This document shows, one piece after another, positions 6,671 to 11,058 of a stretch of 11,058 bases of DNA. The translations under genes and the position numbers were made by a program. The stretch spans positions 1 to 11,058 of the forward strand of contig JAGVXR010000020.1 in the NCBI GenBank assembly GCA_018303645.1. Reading direction: 5' to 3'. This DNA comes from Candidatus Woesearchaeota archaeon (lineage in GTDB: Archaea > Nanobdellota > Nanobdellia > Woesearchaeales > GW2011-AR4). Below the pieces are notes generated by a model. That model saw only the letters and a program-made list of their open reading frames with translations, was not told where the DNA came from and did no database searches. Numbering within the stretch: position 1 is the stretch's first letter; each line of letters begins with the position of its first letter.

Positions 6671-6882
6671 TCTAATCTCTTATTGAAAGAATCCCTAAAA
6701 TGCTGCATATTTTTCTCTTTTTCGTCCCAATCAATATTTTTCAATACGCCGAAAAATCTCATTACATCCTTATGCTCATTCTTAAAGCTTAAAATTACAT
6801 CTGAAAAGCTCCTCTCAGCAGTCTTTAAATTTTTTAAAAATTCATAGGCTTCCTTCTTGATTGATATGTTTGTACTTGTCAT
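6667..6882 (-). CDS. vapB: VapB-type antitoxin
   Basis: The 71-aa protein, encoded immediately upstream of vapC with a 4-bp overlap, would bind and block the PIN toxin and repress their common promoter. The N-terminus TNISIKKEAYEFLKNLKTAERSFSDVIL has the beta strand-helix-helix pattern of the short archaeal VapB family. The charged C-terminal tail (about 40-71) would thread over the toxin active site. The start is the ATG at 6882, 26 nt from a TATA box, so the mRNA is leaderless. Two adjacent 12-bp palindromes lie between the TATA box and the start codon and are the likely autorepression operator. Confidence 0.85.
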   Translation of the reverse strand: MTSTNISIKKEAYEFLKNLKTAERSFSDVILSFKNEHKDVMRFFGVLKNIDWDEKEKNMQHFRDSFNKRLE

Positions 6883-6892
6883 ATGTACATAT
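6881..6892. promoter_or_regulatory. palindrome 1 at the vapB start, likely operator half
   Basis: ATATGTACATAT is a perfect 12-bp palindrome overlapping the vapB ATG and the predicted transcription start. Confidence 0.5.
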
Positions 6893-6893
6893 A

Positions 6894-6905
6894 ATGAGTA
6901 CTCAT
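6894..6905. promoter_or_regulatory. palindrome 2, likely VapB operator
   Basis: ATGAGTACTCAT is a perfect 12-bp palindrome one base from palindrome 1 and touching the TATA box. Two neighbouring palindromes of equal size suit a VapB dimer pair or VapBC heterooctamer binding site. Confidence 0.5.
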
Positions 6906-6912
6906 ATAAAAA
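6904..6912 (-). promoter_or_regulatory. TATA box of vapBC
   Basis: TTTTTATAT on the minus strand is centred 26 nt upstream of the vapB ATG. It lies within the repeat-bounded cassette, so the toxin-antitoxin pair carries its own promoter. Confidence 0.6.
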
Positions 6913-6928
6913 TGTTTCTGTTTTTTAG

Positions 6929-6961
6929 CTAAAGCCCCAATCTCTCATCAATCTCCTTTGC
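6929..6961 (-). repeat. 33-bp direct repeat, right copy (native 3' end of the regulator gene)
   Basis: It comprises the last 10 codons and TAG stop of the winged-helix regulator and is identical to 6226-6258. The repeat begins precisely at the stop codon. It is the right boundary of the vapBC cassette. Confidence 0.9.
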
Positions 6962-7336
6962 AACATCCTTTAAATCATCACAAGCCCTTCTCAGGTCCTT
7001 TTCGAGCTCTTCTATCAGGTTTTTTAGGTTGTCAACCCTCAATATGTACCTATTGCCTTCGTGTATTACCAACCCATGTTCTATCAGCTTGTTGATATGG
7101 TGTATGATTGTGCCTCTTGACAAATCAAGCCTTGCTGCCAGCTCGTCGCTTGTCAGGGTTTCATGTTTTTTGGCAGATTTCAATAGCTCTATGAATACCC
7201 TGAAAGTGCTCTTGTCCTTGTCGCGAAGGTTAAACAAGCCAAGGGAACTGCCCAGCCATTGCAGTTCCTGGTTTACATTACGCTCTGCCGGCTTCCTGAT
7301 GTTTACTATAGTTATTCTCTGCCTTATGAATACCAT
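6929..7336 (-). CDS. winged-helix transcriptional regulator
   Basis: The 135-aa DNA-binding protein has three parts. There is a basic N-terminal arm (1-20). A winged helix-turn-helix spans about 42-100, with recognition helix near 72-85 (LSRGTIIHHINKLIEHGL) and a wing at VIHEGNRYILR. A charged C-terminal helix (103-135, NLIEELEKDLRRACDDLKDVAKEIDERL) probably mediates dimerisation. SRGTIIHHINKLIEHGLV resembles ArsR/MarR-like archaeal regulators. It diverges from the HEXXH-grpE operon across a 128-bp shared promoter, so it is the natural candidate to repress that stress operon and itself; this is inference from position. The ATG at 7336 lies 26 nt from a TATA box. Its last 11 codons are duplicated beyond vapBC. 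Confidence 0.82.
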   Translation of the reverse strand: MVFIRQRITIVNIRKPAERNVNQELQWLGSSLGLFNLRDKDKSTFRVFIELLKSAKKHETLTSDELAARLDLSRGTIIHHINKLIEHGLVIHEGNRYILRVDNLKNLIEELEKDLRRACDDLKDVAKEIDERLGL

Positions 7337-7354
7337 ATAATCCCTTATAAACTG

Positions 7355-7368
7355 CTTATATATAAATC
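7355..7368 (-). promoter_or_regulatory. TATA box of the regulator gene
   Basis: GATTTATATATAAG on the minus strand is centred about 26 nt from the ATG at 7336, predicting a leaderless mRNA. It is only about 23 bp from the oppositely facing TATA box, so binding at one may affect the other. Confidence 0.6.
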
Positions 7369-7380
7369 TTTGCCGAAATA

Positions 7381-7389
7381 TTTATATAC
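7381..7389 (+). promoter_or_regulatory. TATA box of the HEXXH-grpE operon
   Basis: TTTATATAC with a purine-rich BRE-like CGAAATA just before it. Initiation is expected near 7410, leaving a leader of about 54 nt before the ATG at 7465. Confidence 0.65.
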
Positions 7390-7411
7390 TAGTTGATATT
7401 ACCTACATCTC

Positions 7412-7428
7412 GTTGACTTTAAGTCAAC
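7412..7428. promoter_or_regulatory. palindromic operator candidate at the operon start site
   Basis: GTTGACTT and AAGTCAAC are perfect 8-bp inverted arms around one T. The site lies where the rightward transcript should begin, about 25 nt past the TATA box, where a bound repressor would block RNA polymerase. A second smaller inverted repeat, AGTTT/AAACT (7445-7449 with 7453-7457), follows in the leader. The divergent winged-helix protein is the likely ligand. Confidence 0.5.
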
Positions 7429-7464
7429 CAATATCCAAGCTTAGAGTTTGTTAAACTTTGACAA

Positions 7465-7962
7465 ATGGATTACGAAAAAGGCATAAAAAGCGCAAAAACA
7501 ATCGCTGACATATTCGAAATAGTGAAAGAGATGGTTAGGGAGTACCTTGACTTGGAGCAGGCAGGGTTAATGGTTGGAGTAATCGATTTAGGCGCGCACA
7601 GCCAAGGTTTTATTGGAGCTTTTTATTCCCTTGATGCAAACACGATAATAATCAACAAAAAGCCTTTGGCAAGGATATTGCAGACAAACCCCAGCTTGTA
7701 TAACTATTACCTATTCCATATCATGCTCCATGAGTACATTCACTCAATCGGCTCTTTTGATGAAGGGCAGACAAGGCAGCTTGTCTTTGAGATGAGCCAT
7801 CATTACTTTGGTGAAAAGCATGTCGCAACGCAGCTTGCAACAAACATGGCAAAATTCATGCCAAATTTGACTTACCCAAGCGCTGGATTTGAGCAGCCTG
7901 CGGATGTTAATATAGAATTTGTCAAGGGAATTGACAGGAAGAATACAAATTACATAAACTGA
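7465..7962 (+). CDS. HEXXH-motif putative metallopeptidase-like protein, first gene of the grpE operon
   Basis: The 165-aa soluble protein has no signal peptide or membrane helix. LHEYIHSIGSFDEGQ (88-102) contains HEYIH (89-93), the zincin HExxH motif with two zinc-ligand histidines and the catalytic Glu90. Glu100 is a candidate third ligand, and His112/His113 are alternatives. The preceding segment (about 38-75) is beta-like and the rest mostly helical, as in a minimal zincin fold. I do not recognise a named family. Its stop and the grpE ATG are one base apart, so the two are co-translated; this ties it to chaperone function, perhaps degrading damaged proteins. Cytosolic peptidase activity is inference from the motif alone, and it might be a catalytically idle zinc protein. 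Confidence 0.72.
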   Translation: MDYEKGIKSAKTIADIFEIVKEMVREYLDLEQAGLMVGVIDLGAHSQGFIGAFYSLDANTIIINKKPLARILQTNPSLYNYYLFHIMLHEYIHSIGSFDEGQTRQLVFEMSHHYFGEKHVATQLATNMAKFMPNLTYPSAGFEQPADVNIEFVKGIDRKNTNYIN

Positions 7963-7963
7963 A

Positions 7964-8479
7964 ATGGAATCAAAAAAGGAAGAGCCAAAGGGAAAAAAGC
8001 CTGAAGAGGCGAAAAAGCATGATGCAAAAGACGCTTTCCAAAAGCAGTTGGAAGAAAAGCAAAAGACAATAGACGAATTGACAGACACGCTAAAAAGGCT
8101 GCAGGCAGAGTTTGAGAATTACAAAAAAAGGGTTGATAAAGAAAAAATAGAATTCGTCAAGTTTGCCCACGCAGATGTTGTTGCGCAGATGCTGTCTGTG
8201 CTTGACAGTTTTGAAATTGCATTAAAGAACACAAATGACAAGGAAAAGTTTGTTGAAGGCATCAAAATTATTTTCGCGCAGTTTCACTCTGTACTCGAGG
8301 CAGAAGGGCTTAAGCCGATAAAAACAGACAATGAAAAATTCGACCCCTACAAGCACGAGGTTTTGATGAAAGAGGAATCAGACAAGCCCGAGGGCACAAT
8401 ACTTGAGGAGTTCCAGAAAGGATACATGCTGAATGACAAGGTTTTAAGGTTCAGCAAGGTAAAGGTAAGCGGAAAGTAA
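7964..8479 (+). CDS. grpE: GrpE, nucleotide-exchange factor of DnaK
   Basis: GrpE releases ADP from DnaK, driving the Hsp70 cycle in the cytosol. The 171-aa protein has a lysine/glutamate-rich disordered N-terminus (1-25). A long coiled-coil dimerisation helix follows (about 25-65) with LKRLQAEFENYKKRV, then the four-helix bundle region. The C-terminal beta wing carries the FDPYKHEVL signature (126-134) and GYMLNDKVLRFSKVKV near the end. Length and domain order are normal. It starts one base after the HEXXH gene's stop and lacks a strong SD site, implying translational coupling. The dnaK gene follows after a 288-bp non-coding gap, longer than usual for this pair. Confidence 0.95.
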   Translation: MESKKEEPKGKKPEEAKKHDAKDAFQKQLEEKQKTIDELTDTLKRLQAEFENYKKRVDKEKIEFVKFAHADVVAQMLSVLDSFEIALKNTNDKEKFVEGIKIIFAQFHSVLEAEGLKPIKTDNEKFDPYKHEVLMKEESDKPEGTILEEFQKGYMLNDKVLRFSKVKVSGK

Positions 8480-8497
8480 AAAATCCAATTTCAATCG

Positions 8498-8712
8498 CAA
8501 TAAAAACAATTCAAAAATCACATCGCTTCCCAGCATCTGCTAAGGTGGAAAGGGAACCCAGCTCAGGAAAGCAAGCCTGAATGTCGTGAATAAATCGGCA
8601 CCGAGGGGAAGCGCAAAATAAGTGACTTCCACAGCAGAATGCCGAGTGACTGGCGAGCGAGTCTCGTCGCGAGCCTCGCATGCCACTGCCAAGATGTTGT
8701 GAGCGAAGCGAA
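8498..8712. ncRNA. GC-rich structured intercistronic island between grpE and dnaK
   Basis: No real gene is seen here. A GC-rich stretch stands out from very AT-rich flanks and can fold extensively. GCAT-CTGCT (8533-8541) pairs with AGCAG-A-ATGC (8633-8642), continued by GTGG/CCAC (8545-8548 with 8629-8632). Inside are TCAGG/CCTGA (8563-8567 with 8576-8580) and GGAAG/CTTCC (8607-8611 with 8626-8630, competing for two bases). A separate arm is GCGAG/CTCGC (8653-8657 with 8675-8679). It could be a small RNA on either strand, or a 5' leader controlling dnaK. No known RNA family was recognised; the helices are hand-found and unscored. Confidence 0.35.
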
Positions 8713-8751
8713 CAGATTAAAAGATTAAAACAAAAATAAAAAATAACAATC

Positions 8752-8759
8752 AAGGAGGA
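8752..8759 (+). promoter_or_regulatory. strong Shine-Dalgarno site of dnaK
   Basis: AAGGAGGA lies 8 nt before the ATG at 8768 and fixes the native dnaK start, even though that frame stops after 54 codons. Confidence 0.8.
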
Positions 8760-8767
8760 CAATTAAA

Positions 8768-8932
8768 ATGGCAAAGGAAAAAATAATCGGAATTGACTTG
8801 GGAACGAGCAACAGCGCTGCTGCTGCATTGATAGGCGGCAAGCCGACAATAATCCCAAGCGCAGAGGGAACAACTGCTTACGGGAAGCCAAGTTCTGGTT
8901 GGGGAGCCGGCAAGAAGGCAGGCTGTGTCTAA
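8768..8932 (+). pseudogene. dnaK: DnaK N-terminal fragment (frame breaks at about 8893)
   Basis: From the SD-backed ATG this frame encodes MAKEKIIGIDLGTSNSAAA, the DnaK start with the phosphate-1 motif of the ATPase domain (IGIDLGTSNS, 7-16). It continues to GTTAYGKPS and then turns into non-homologous residues before TAA at 8930. The DnaK reading resumes one frame over: CAA GTT CTG at 8889-8897 begins QVLVGEPARRQAVSNPEK. Compared with recalled DnaK sequences, where GK..PSxVAFT.DG.xLVGEPARR is usual, about ten codons (VAFT.DG) are missing at the junction. The gene is therefore broken by a deletion that is not a multiple of three, unless this is an assembly fault. Confidence 0.85.
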
Positions 8933-10625
8933 TCCAGAAAAAACAATCATGGCTGCAAAGCGAAAGATGGGAACAAGCCATAAGTATGATATAGGGGGCA
9001 AAGAATACACTCCTCAGCAGATATCAGCCTTTATTCTTCAAAAAATAAAAAAGGACGCAGAGGAATTTCTAGGAGAAAAAATAAACAAGGCTGTCATCAC
9101 TGTTCCAGCCTATTTCGACGACAACCAGAGGCAGGCAACAAAAGACGCAGGGGAGATTGCAGGGCTTGAAGTTGTAAGGATTGTCAACGAGCCTACTGCC
9201 GCCTCAATGGCTTACGGAATTGACAAGCAGGACAAGGAGCTTAAAATTCTTGTATTTGACTTAGGTGGCGGAACTCTTGATGTAACAATTATGGAATTTG
9301 GCGGCGGAGTTTTCCAGGTGCTTTCAACATCCGGGGACACGCAGCTTGGCGGTACAGACATGGACCAGTCTTTGATTGACTACCTTGCCTCTGAATTCAA
9401 AAAAACAGAAGGCATTGATTTATCCAAAGACAAAACCGCAATGCAAAGGCTGAGAGAGTCTGCTGAAAAAGCCAAAATTGAATTGTCAACTGTTTTTGAA
9501 ACCGACATCAATCTGCCTTTTATAACTGCAACAAACGATGGGCCGAAGCACCTGCAGATGAAACTGACAAGAGCGAAGCTCGAGCAGTTGATTGAGCCTA
9601 TAATAAAAAGGTGCAGGCACCCAACTGAGCAGGCGATAAAGGATGCCAAAGTATCTGTTAACCAGATTAACAAGATTATACTTGTAGGCGGGCCGACTCG
9701 CATGCCGATTGTGAGAAAATTTGTTGAGGACTCCATAGGCAAGCAGGCTGAAAGGGGAGTTGACCCTATGGAATGTGTTGCAATGGGAGCTGCTGTGCAG
9801 GCCGGAGTGCTTGCAGGCGAAGTAAAGGACATTTTATTGCTTGACGTAACGCCATTAAGCCTTGGAATTGAAACTCTTGGAGGGGTTTTCACAAAATTAA
9901 TCGAAAGAAACACAACAGTTCCGACAAAAAAACAGCAGGTATTCAGCACAGCAGCTGACAACCAGACTGCTGTTACAATAAGGGTCGGGCAGGGCGAGCG
10001 TCCTATGTTTGCTGACAACAAAGTGCTTGGGCAGTTTGATCTTGTCGGAATACCTCCTGCTCCAAGAGGCATCCCGCAGATTGAAGTGACTTTTGACATT
10101 GACGCTAACGGAATTCTCCATGTTAATGCAAAGGACTTGGGCACAGGAAAAGAGCAGAGCATAAGGATTACTGCAGCTCAGAAACTTAGCGATGATGAAA
10201 TTGAAAGGATGAAAAAGCAGGCTGAAGAGTTTGCCGATATTGACAAGAAAAAGAAGGAAGAGATTGAGACAATAAACCAAGCTGACAATCTAGTCTATGC
10301 AACTGAAAAATTGTTCAAGGACTTGGAAGGGAAAGTTCCTGAAAAGGAAATTGGAGAAGTCAAAGGCAAAATCCTTGAGCTGAAGGAATTATTGAAGCCT
10401 GCTGAGAAAGACGTTGATGCAATCAAGAGAAAAGTGGATGAAGTCAATGAACTTGTGCAGAAAATGTCGACAGAACTGTACCAGAAGGCAGGGCAAAAAT
10501 ACCAGCAGGAGCACAAAGGGCATGGCGCAGAAGAAAGCGGAGAGGAATCAAACACTCCTCACGAAAAAGACGAGAATGTTGTTGATGCCGACTATGAAGT
10601 GAAGGACGAGGAGAAGAAAAAGTAA
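8925..10625 (+). CDS. dnaK: DnaK (Hsp70) main body, separated from its start by a frameshift
   Basis: This frame holds the rest of an Hsp70 chaperone: about 566 residues from the first possible start (GTG, 8925), with DnaK coding already in frame from 8889. Visible landmarks are ITVPAYFDDNQRQATKDAG, IVNEPTAASMAYG, the phosphate-2 motif VFDLGGGTLDVTI, the adenosine motif ILVGGPTRMPIV, the interdomain linker LLLDVTPLSLGIE, the substrate-binding domain with PAPRGIPQIEVTFDIDANGILHV, and a helical lid. The acidic tail ends VVDADYEVKDEEKKK. The missing piece lies in ATPase lobe I, so a protein made from GTG alone would lack the phosphate-1 loop and could not be a normal ATPase. Archaeal DnaK is generally regarded as acquired from bacteria. 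No dnaJ follows within the window. Confidence 0.93.
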   Translation: MSNPEKTIMAAKRKMGTSHKYDIGGKEYTPQQISAFILQKIKKDAEEFLGEKINKAVITVPAYFDDNQRQATKDAGEIAGLEVVRIVNEPTAASMAYGIDKQDKELKILVFDLGGGTLDVTIMEFGGGVFQVLSTSGDTQLGGTDMDQSLIDYLASEFKKTEGIDLSKDKTAMQRLRESAEKAKIELSTVFETDINLPFITATNDGPKHLQMKLTRAKLEQLIEPIIKRCRHPTEQAIKDAKVSVNQINKIILVGGPTRMPIVRKFVEDSIGKQAERGVDPMECVAMGAAVQAGVLAGEVKDILLLDVTPLSLGIETLGGVFTKLIERNTTVPTKKQQVFSTAADNQTAVTIRVGQGERPMFADNKVLGQFDLVGIPPAPRGIPQIEVTFDIDANGILHVNAKDLGTGKEQSIRITAAQKLSDDEIERMKKQAEEFADIDKKKKEEIETINQADNLVYATEKLFKDLEGKVPEKEIGEVKGKILELKELLKPAEKDVDAIKRKVDEVNELVQKMSTELYQKAGQKYQQEHKGHGAEESGEESNTPHEKDENVVDADYEVKDEEKKK

Positions 10626-10639
10626 AATTTTAAAAATTT

Positions 10640-10646
10640 GGAGGTG
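10640..10646 (+). promoter_or_regulatory. Shine-Dalgarno site of the 49-aa membrane peptide
   Basis: GGAGGTG lies 5 nt before the ATG at 10652, giving strong support for translation of the short frame that follows. Confidence 0.75.
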
Positions 10647-10651
10647 TTAAA

Positions 10652-10801
10652 ATGTCAGACACGGCGTTTTTATCAAACATAAGTGCGCATATTTTTAATC
10701 TAAACAAAAATATGGAGAAATCTAATAAAAGTATGTATTGGCTTACTGTAGCAATCTGGGGTTTAACGTTAATGACTTTTATTGCCACAATAATAAAATA
10801 A
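10652..10801 (+). CDS. 49-aa single-pass membrane peptide
   Basis: The frame begins MSDTAFLSNISAHIFNLNKN. It has a hydrophilic N-terminal half (1-27) and one membrane helix (about 29-48, YWLTVAIWGLTLMTFIATII) ending in a lysine. A textbook GGAGGTG site 5 nt upstream makes it a real gene despite its size. It begins 26 bp after the dnaK stop without a clear promoter, so it is probably the last gene of the dnaK transcript, in the place where dnaJ is often found. The layout (short amphipathic segment plus tail anchor) resembles small stress-membrane peptides and phage-type XhlA-like proteins only in outline. Function is unknown. Confidence 0.75.
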   Translation: MSDTAFLSNISAHIFNLNKNMEKSNKSMYWLTVAIWGLTLMTFIATIIK

Positions 10802-10832
10802 AAATCCACTAATCTCTTTACAAAACATTACC

Positions 10833-10874
10833 CCTACTTTTCGTGAAAAATAGAAAGATTTATAAAAAAGTAGG
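10833..10874. promoter_or_regulatory. 9-bp inverted repeat enclosing a TATA box
   Basis: CCTACTTTT (10833-10841) and AAAAGTAGG (10866-10874) are perfect inverted arms. The TATA box of the next gene overlaps the right arm. It could serve as an operator for that gene or as the 3' hairpin of the dnaK transcript. Confidence 0.4.
10859..10867 (+). promoter_or_regulatory. TATA box of the edge gene
   Basis: TTTATAAAA is centred 25 nt upstream of the ATG at 10888, predicting a leaderless mRNA. Confidence 0.6.
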
Positions 10875-10887
10875 TATAAACAATATT

Positions 10888-11058
10888 ATGGCGACATTAA
10901 AGAAGCGGAAGGTGGGGAAGCAGGTGTATTACTATGTAGAACATAGCTTCAAGTCTGGCAAAAAAGTAAGGGTGCTGAGCAGGTATATTGGCAGAAAAGC
11001 CCCGCACAACCTTCAGGAAATAAAAGATGACCTTGAATATGAAGCCATGAGATTAAAA
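10888..11058 (+). CDS. N-terminal part of a basic protein, cut by the window edge
   Basis: The 57 visible codons begin MATLKKRKVGKQVYYYVEHS and continue with FKSGKKVRVLSRYIGRKAPH. A strongly basic antiparallel-strand pattern (K..KVGKQVYYYVEHSFKSGKKVRVLSRYIG) is followed by a charged helix (LQEIKDDLEYEAMRL). Similar N-termini occur on archaeal Fic-family proteins and on other nucleic-acid-related proteins, but the diagnostic domain would lie beyond the edge, so no function is assigned. It is reminiscent also of the start of some transposases that open with a YY.v.s.R.gkkVr...LG pattern. A TATA box 25 nt upstream supports the ATG at 10888. Confidence 0.65.
   Translation, partial: MATLKKRKVGKQVYYYVEHSFKSGKKVRVLSRYIGRKAPHNLQEIKDDLEYEAMRLK

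Larger units (their letters stand above)
6259..6928 (-). mobile_element. vapBC cassette bounded by 33-bp direct repeats
   Basis: The two identical repeats are 703 bp apart, start to start. Everything between them is vapB, vapC and their promoter. No integrase or transposase is present. The arrangement matches a cassette or integrated segment that entered at the 3' end of the regulator gene while leaving that gene whole. A remnant of a larger element, or a product of homologous exchange with DNA carrying a related gene end, would look the same. Confidence 0.45.

Noticed and set aside
8520..8700. RNase P or SRP RNA in the grpE-dnaK island
   Set aside because: I looked for the universal RNase P core words and the SRP Alu/S-domain motifs. 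Only loose likenesses (AGGAAAG, CAGCAGAA) were present, and they are not in a convincing arrangement.
8511..9010. Minus-strand open frames opposite the grpE-dnaK gap and the dnaK start
   Set aside because: They are cysteine/serine-rich, lie over a GC-rich structured island or antisense to clear dnaK coding, overlap one another, and have no promoter or ribosome-binding signal.
9380..10162. 260-aa open frame antisense to dnaK
   Set aside because: It is the complement of strongly conserved DnaK codons; long antisense frames are common there, and it shows no start signal or recognisable domain.
1..11058. tRNA genes, CRISPR arrays, transposases or integrases
   Set aside because: No cloverleaf with a TTCGA-type loop, no regularly spaced repeats, and no recombinase protein signatures were found in any frame.

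Overview
The window reads as a piece of an archaeal chromosome, most likely from a DPANN-type lineage (Woesearchaeota/Pacearchaeota-like). This rests on an archaeal L15e ribosomal protein, an archaeal-type phosphoglucose/phosphomannose isomerase, a VapBC pair with an archaeal-style VapB, an archaeal winged-helix regulator, AT-rich DNA, and TATA boxes 25-29 nt upstream of most first-gene start codons, which implies leaderless mRNAs. Genes inside operons instead use Shine-Dalgarno sites. The lineage is inferred; there is no rRNA gene in the window.

Layout. 1-149: palindrome-rich 3' region. 150-1118 (-): sugar-phosphate isomerase. 1175-1648 (-): unknown 157-aa protein. 1649-1809: divergent promoters and a hairpin leader. 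1810-2388 (+): L15e. 2359-4047 (-): bacterial-type citramalate synthase, overlapping the L15e tail convergently. 4048-4507: a leader with a hairpin, then a GC-rich structured island. 4508-4654 (+): 48-aa zinc ribbon. 4680-6170 (-): membrane-anchored surface protein. 6259-6928: a vapBC cassette (-) flanked by a perfect 33-bp direct repeat that duplicates the last 11 codons of the neighbouring regulator gene. 6929-7336 (-): winged-helix regulator. 7337-7464: bidirectional promoter with a palindrome at the predicted rightward start site. 7465-10625 (+): a stress-chaperone cluster of HEXXH protein, grpE, a GC-rich non-coding island and a frameshifted dnaK. 10652-10801 (+): 49-aa membrane peptide. 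10888-end (+): start of a basic protein cut by the window edge.

How the genes fit together. The right half looks like a heat-shock/proteostasis locus. A divergently transcribed winged-helix regulator shares a compact promoter with an operon encoding a putative zinc peptidase-like protein and GrpE, followed by DnaK. The regulator is the obvious candidate to control it. No dnaJ follows dnaK within the window.

The most notable observations are: (i) vapBC bounded by a 33-bp repeat that exactly reproduces the 3' end of the adjacent regulator gene, as expected of a cassette that inserts at a gene end and restores it; (ii) an N-terminal dnaK lesion where an apparent ~10-codon deletion and a frameshift meet at a short microhomology; (iii) two GC-rich structured non-coding islands that share a 22-nt flank (20/22 identical); and (iv) the HEXXH gene tightly coupled to grpE. 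All function calls come from reading the sequence and recalled family knowledge; no database search was run.
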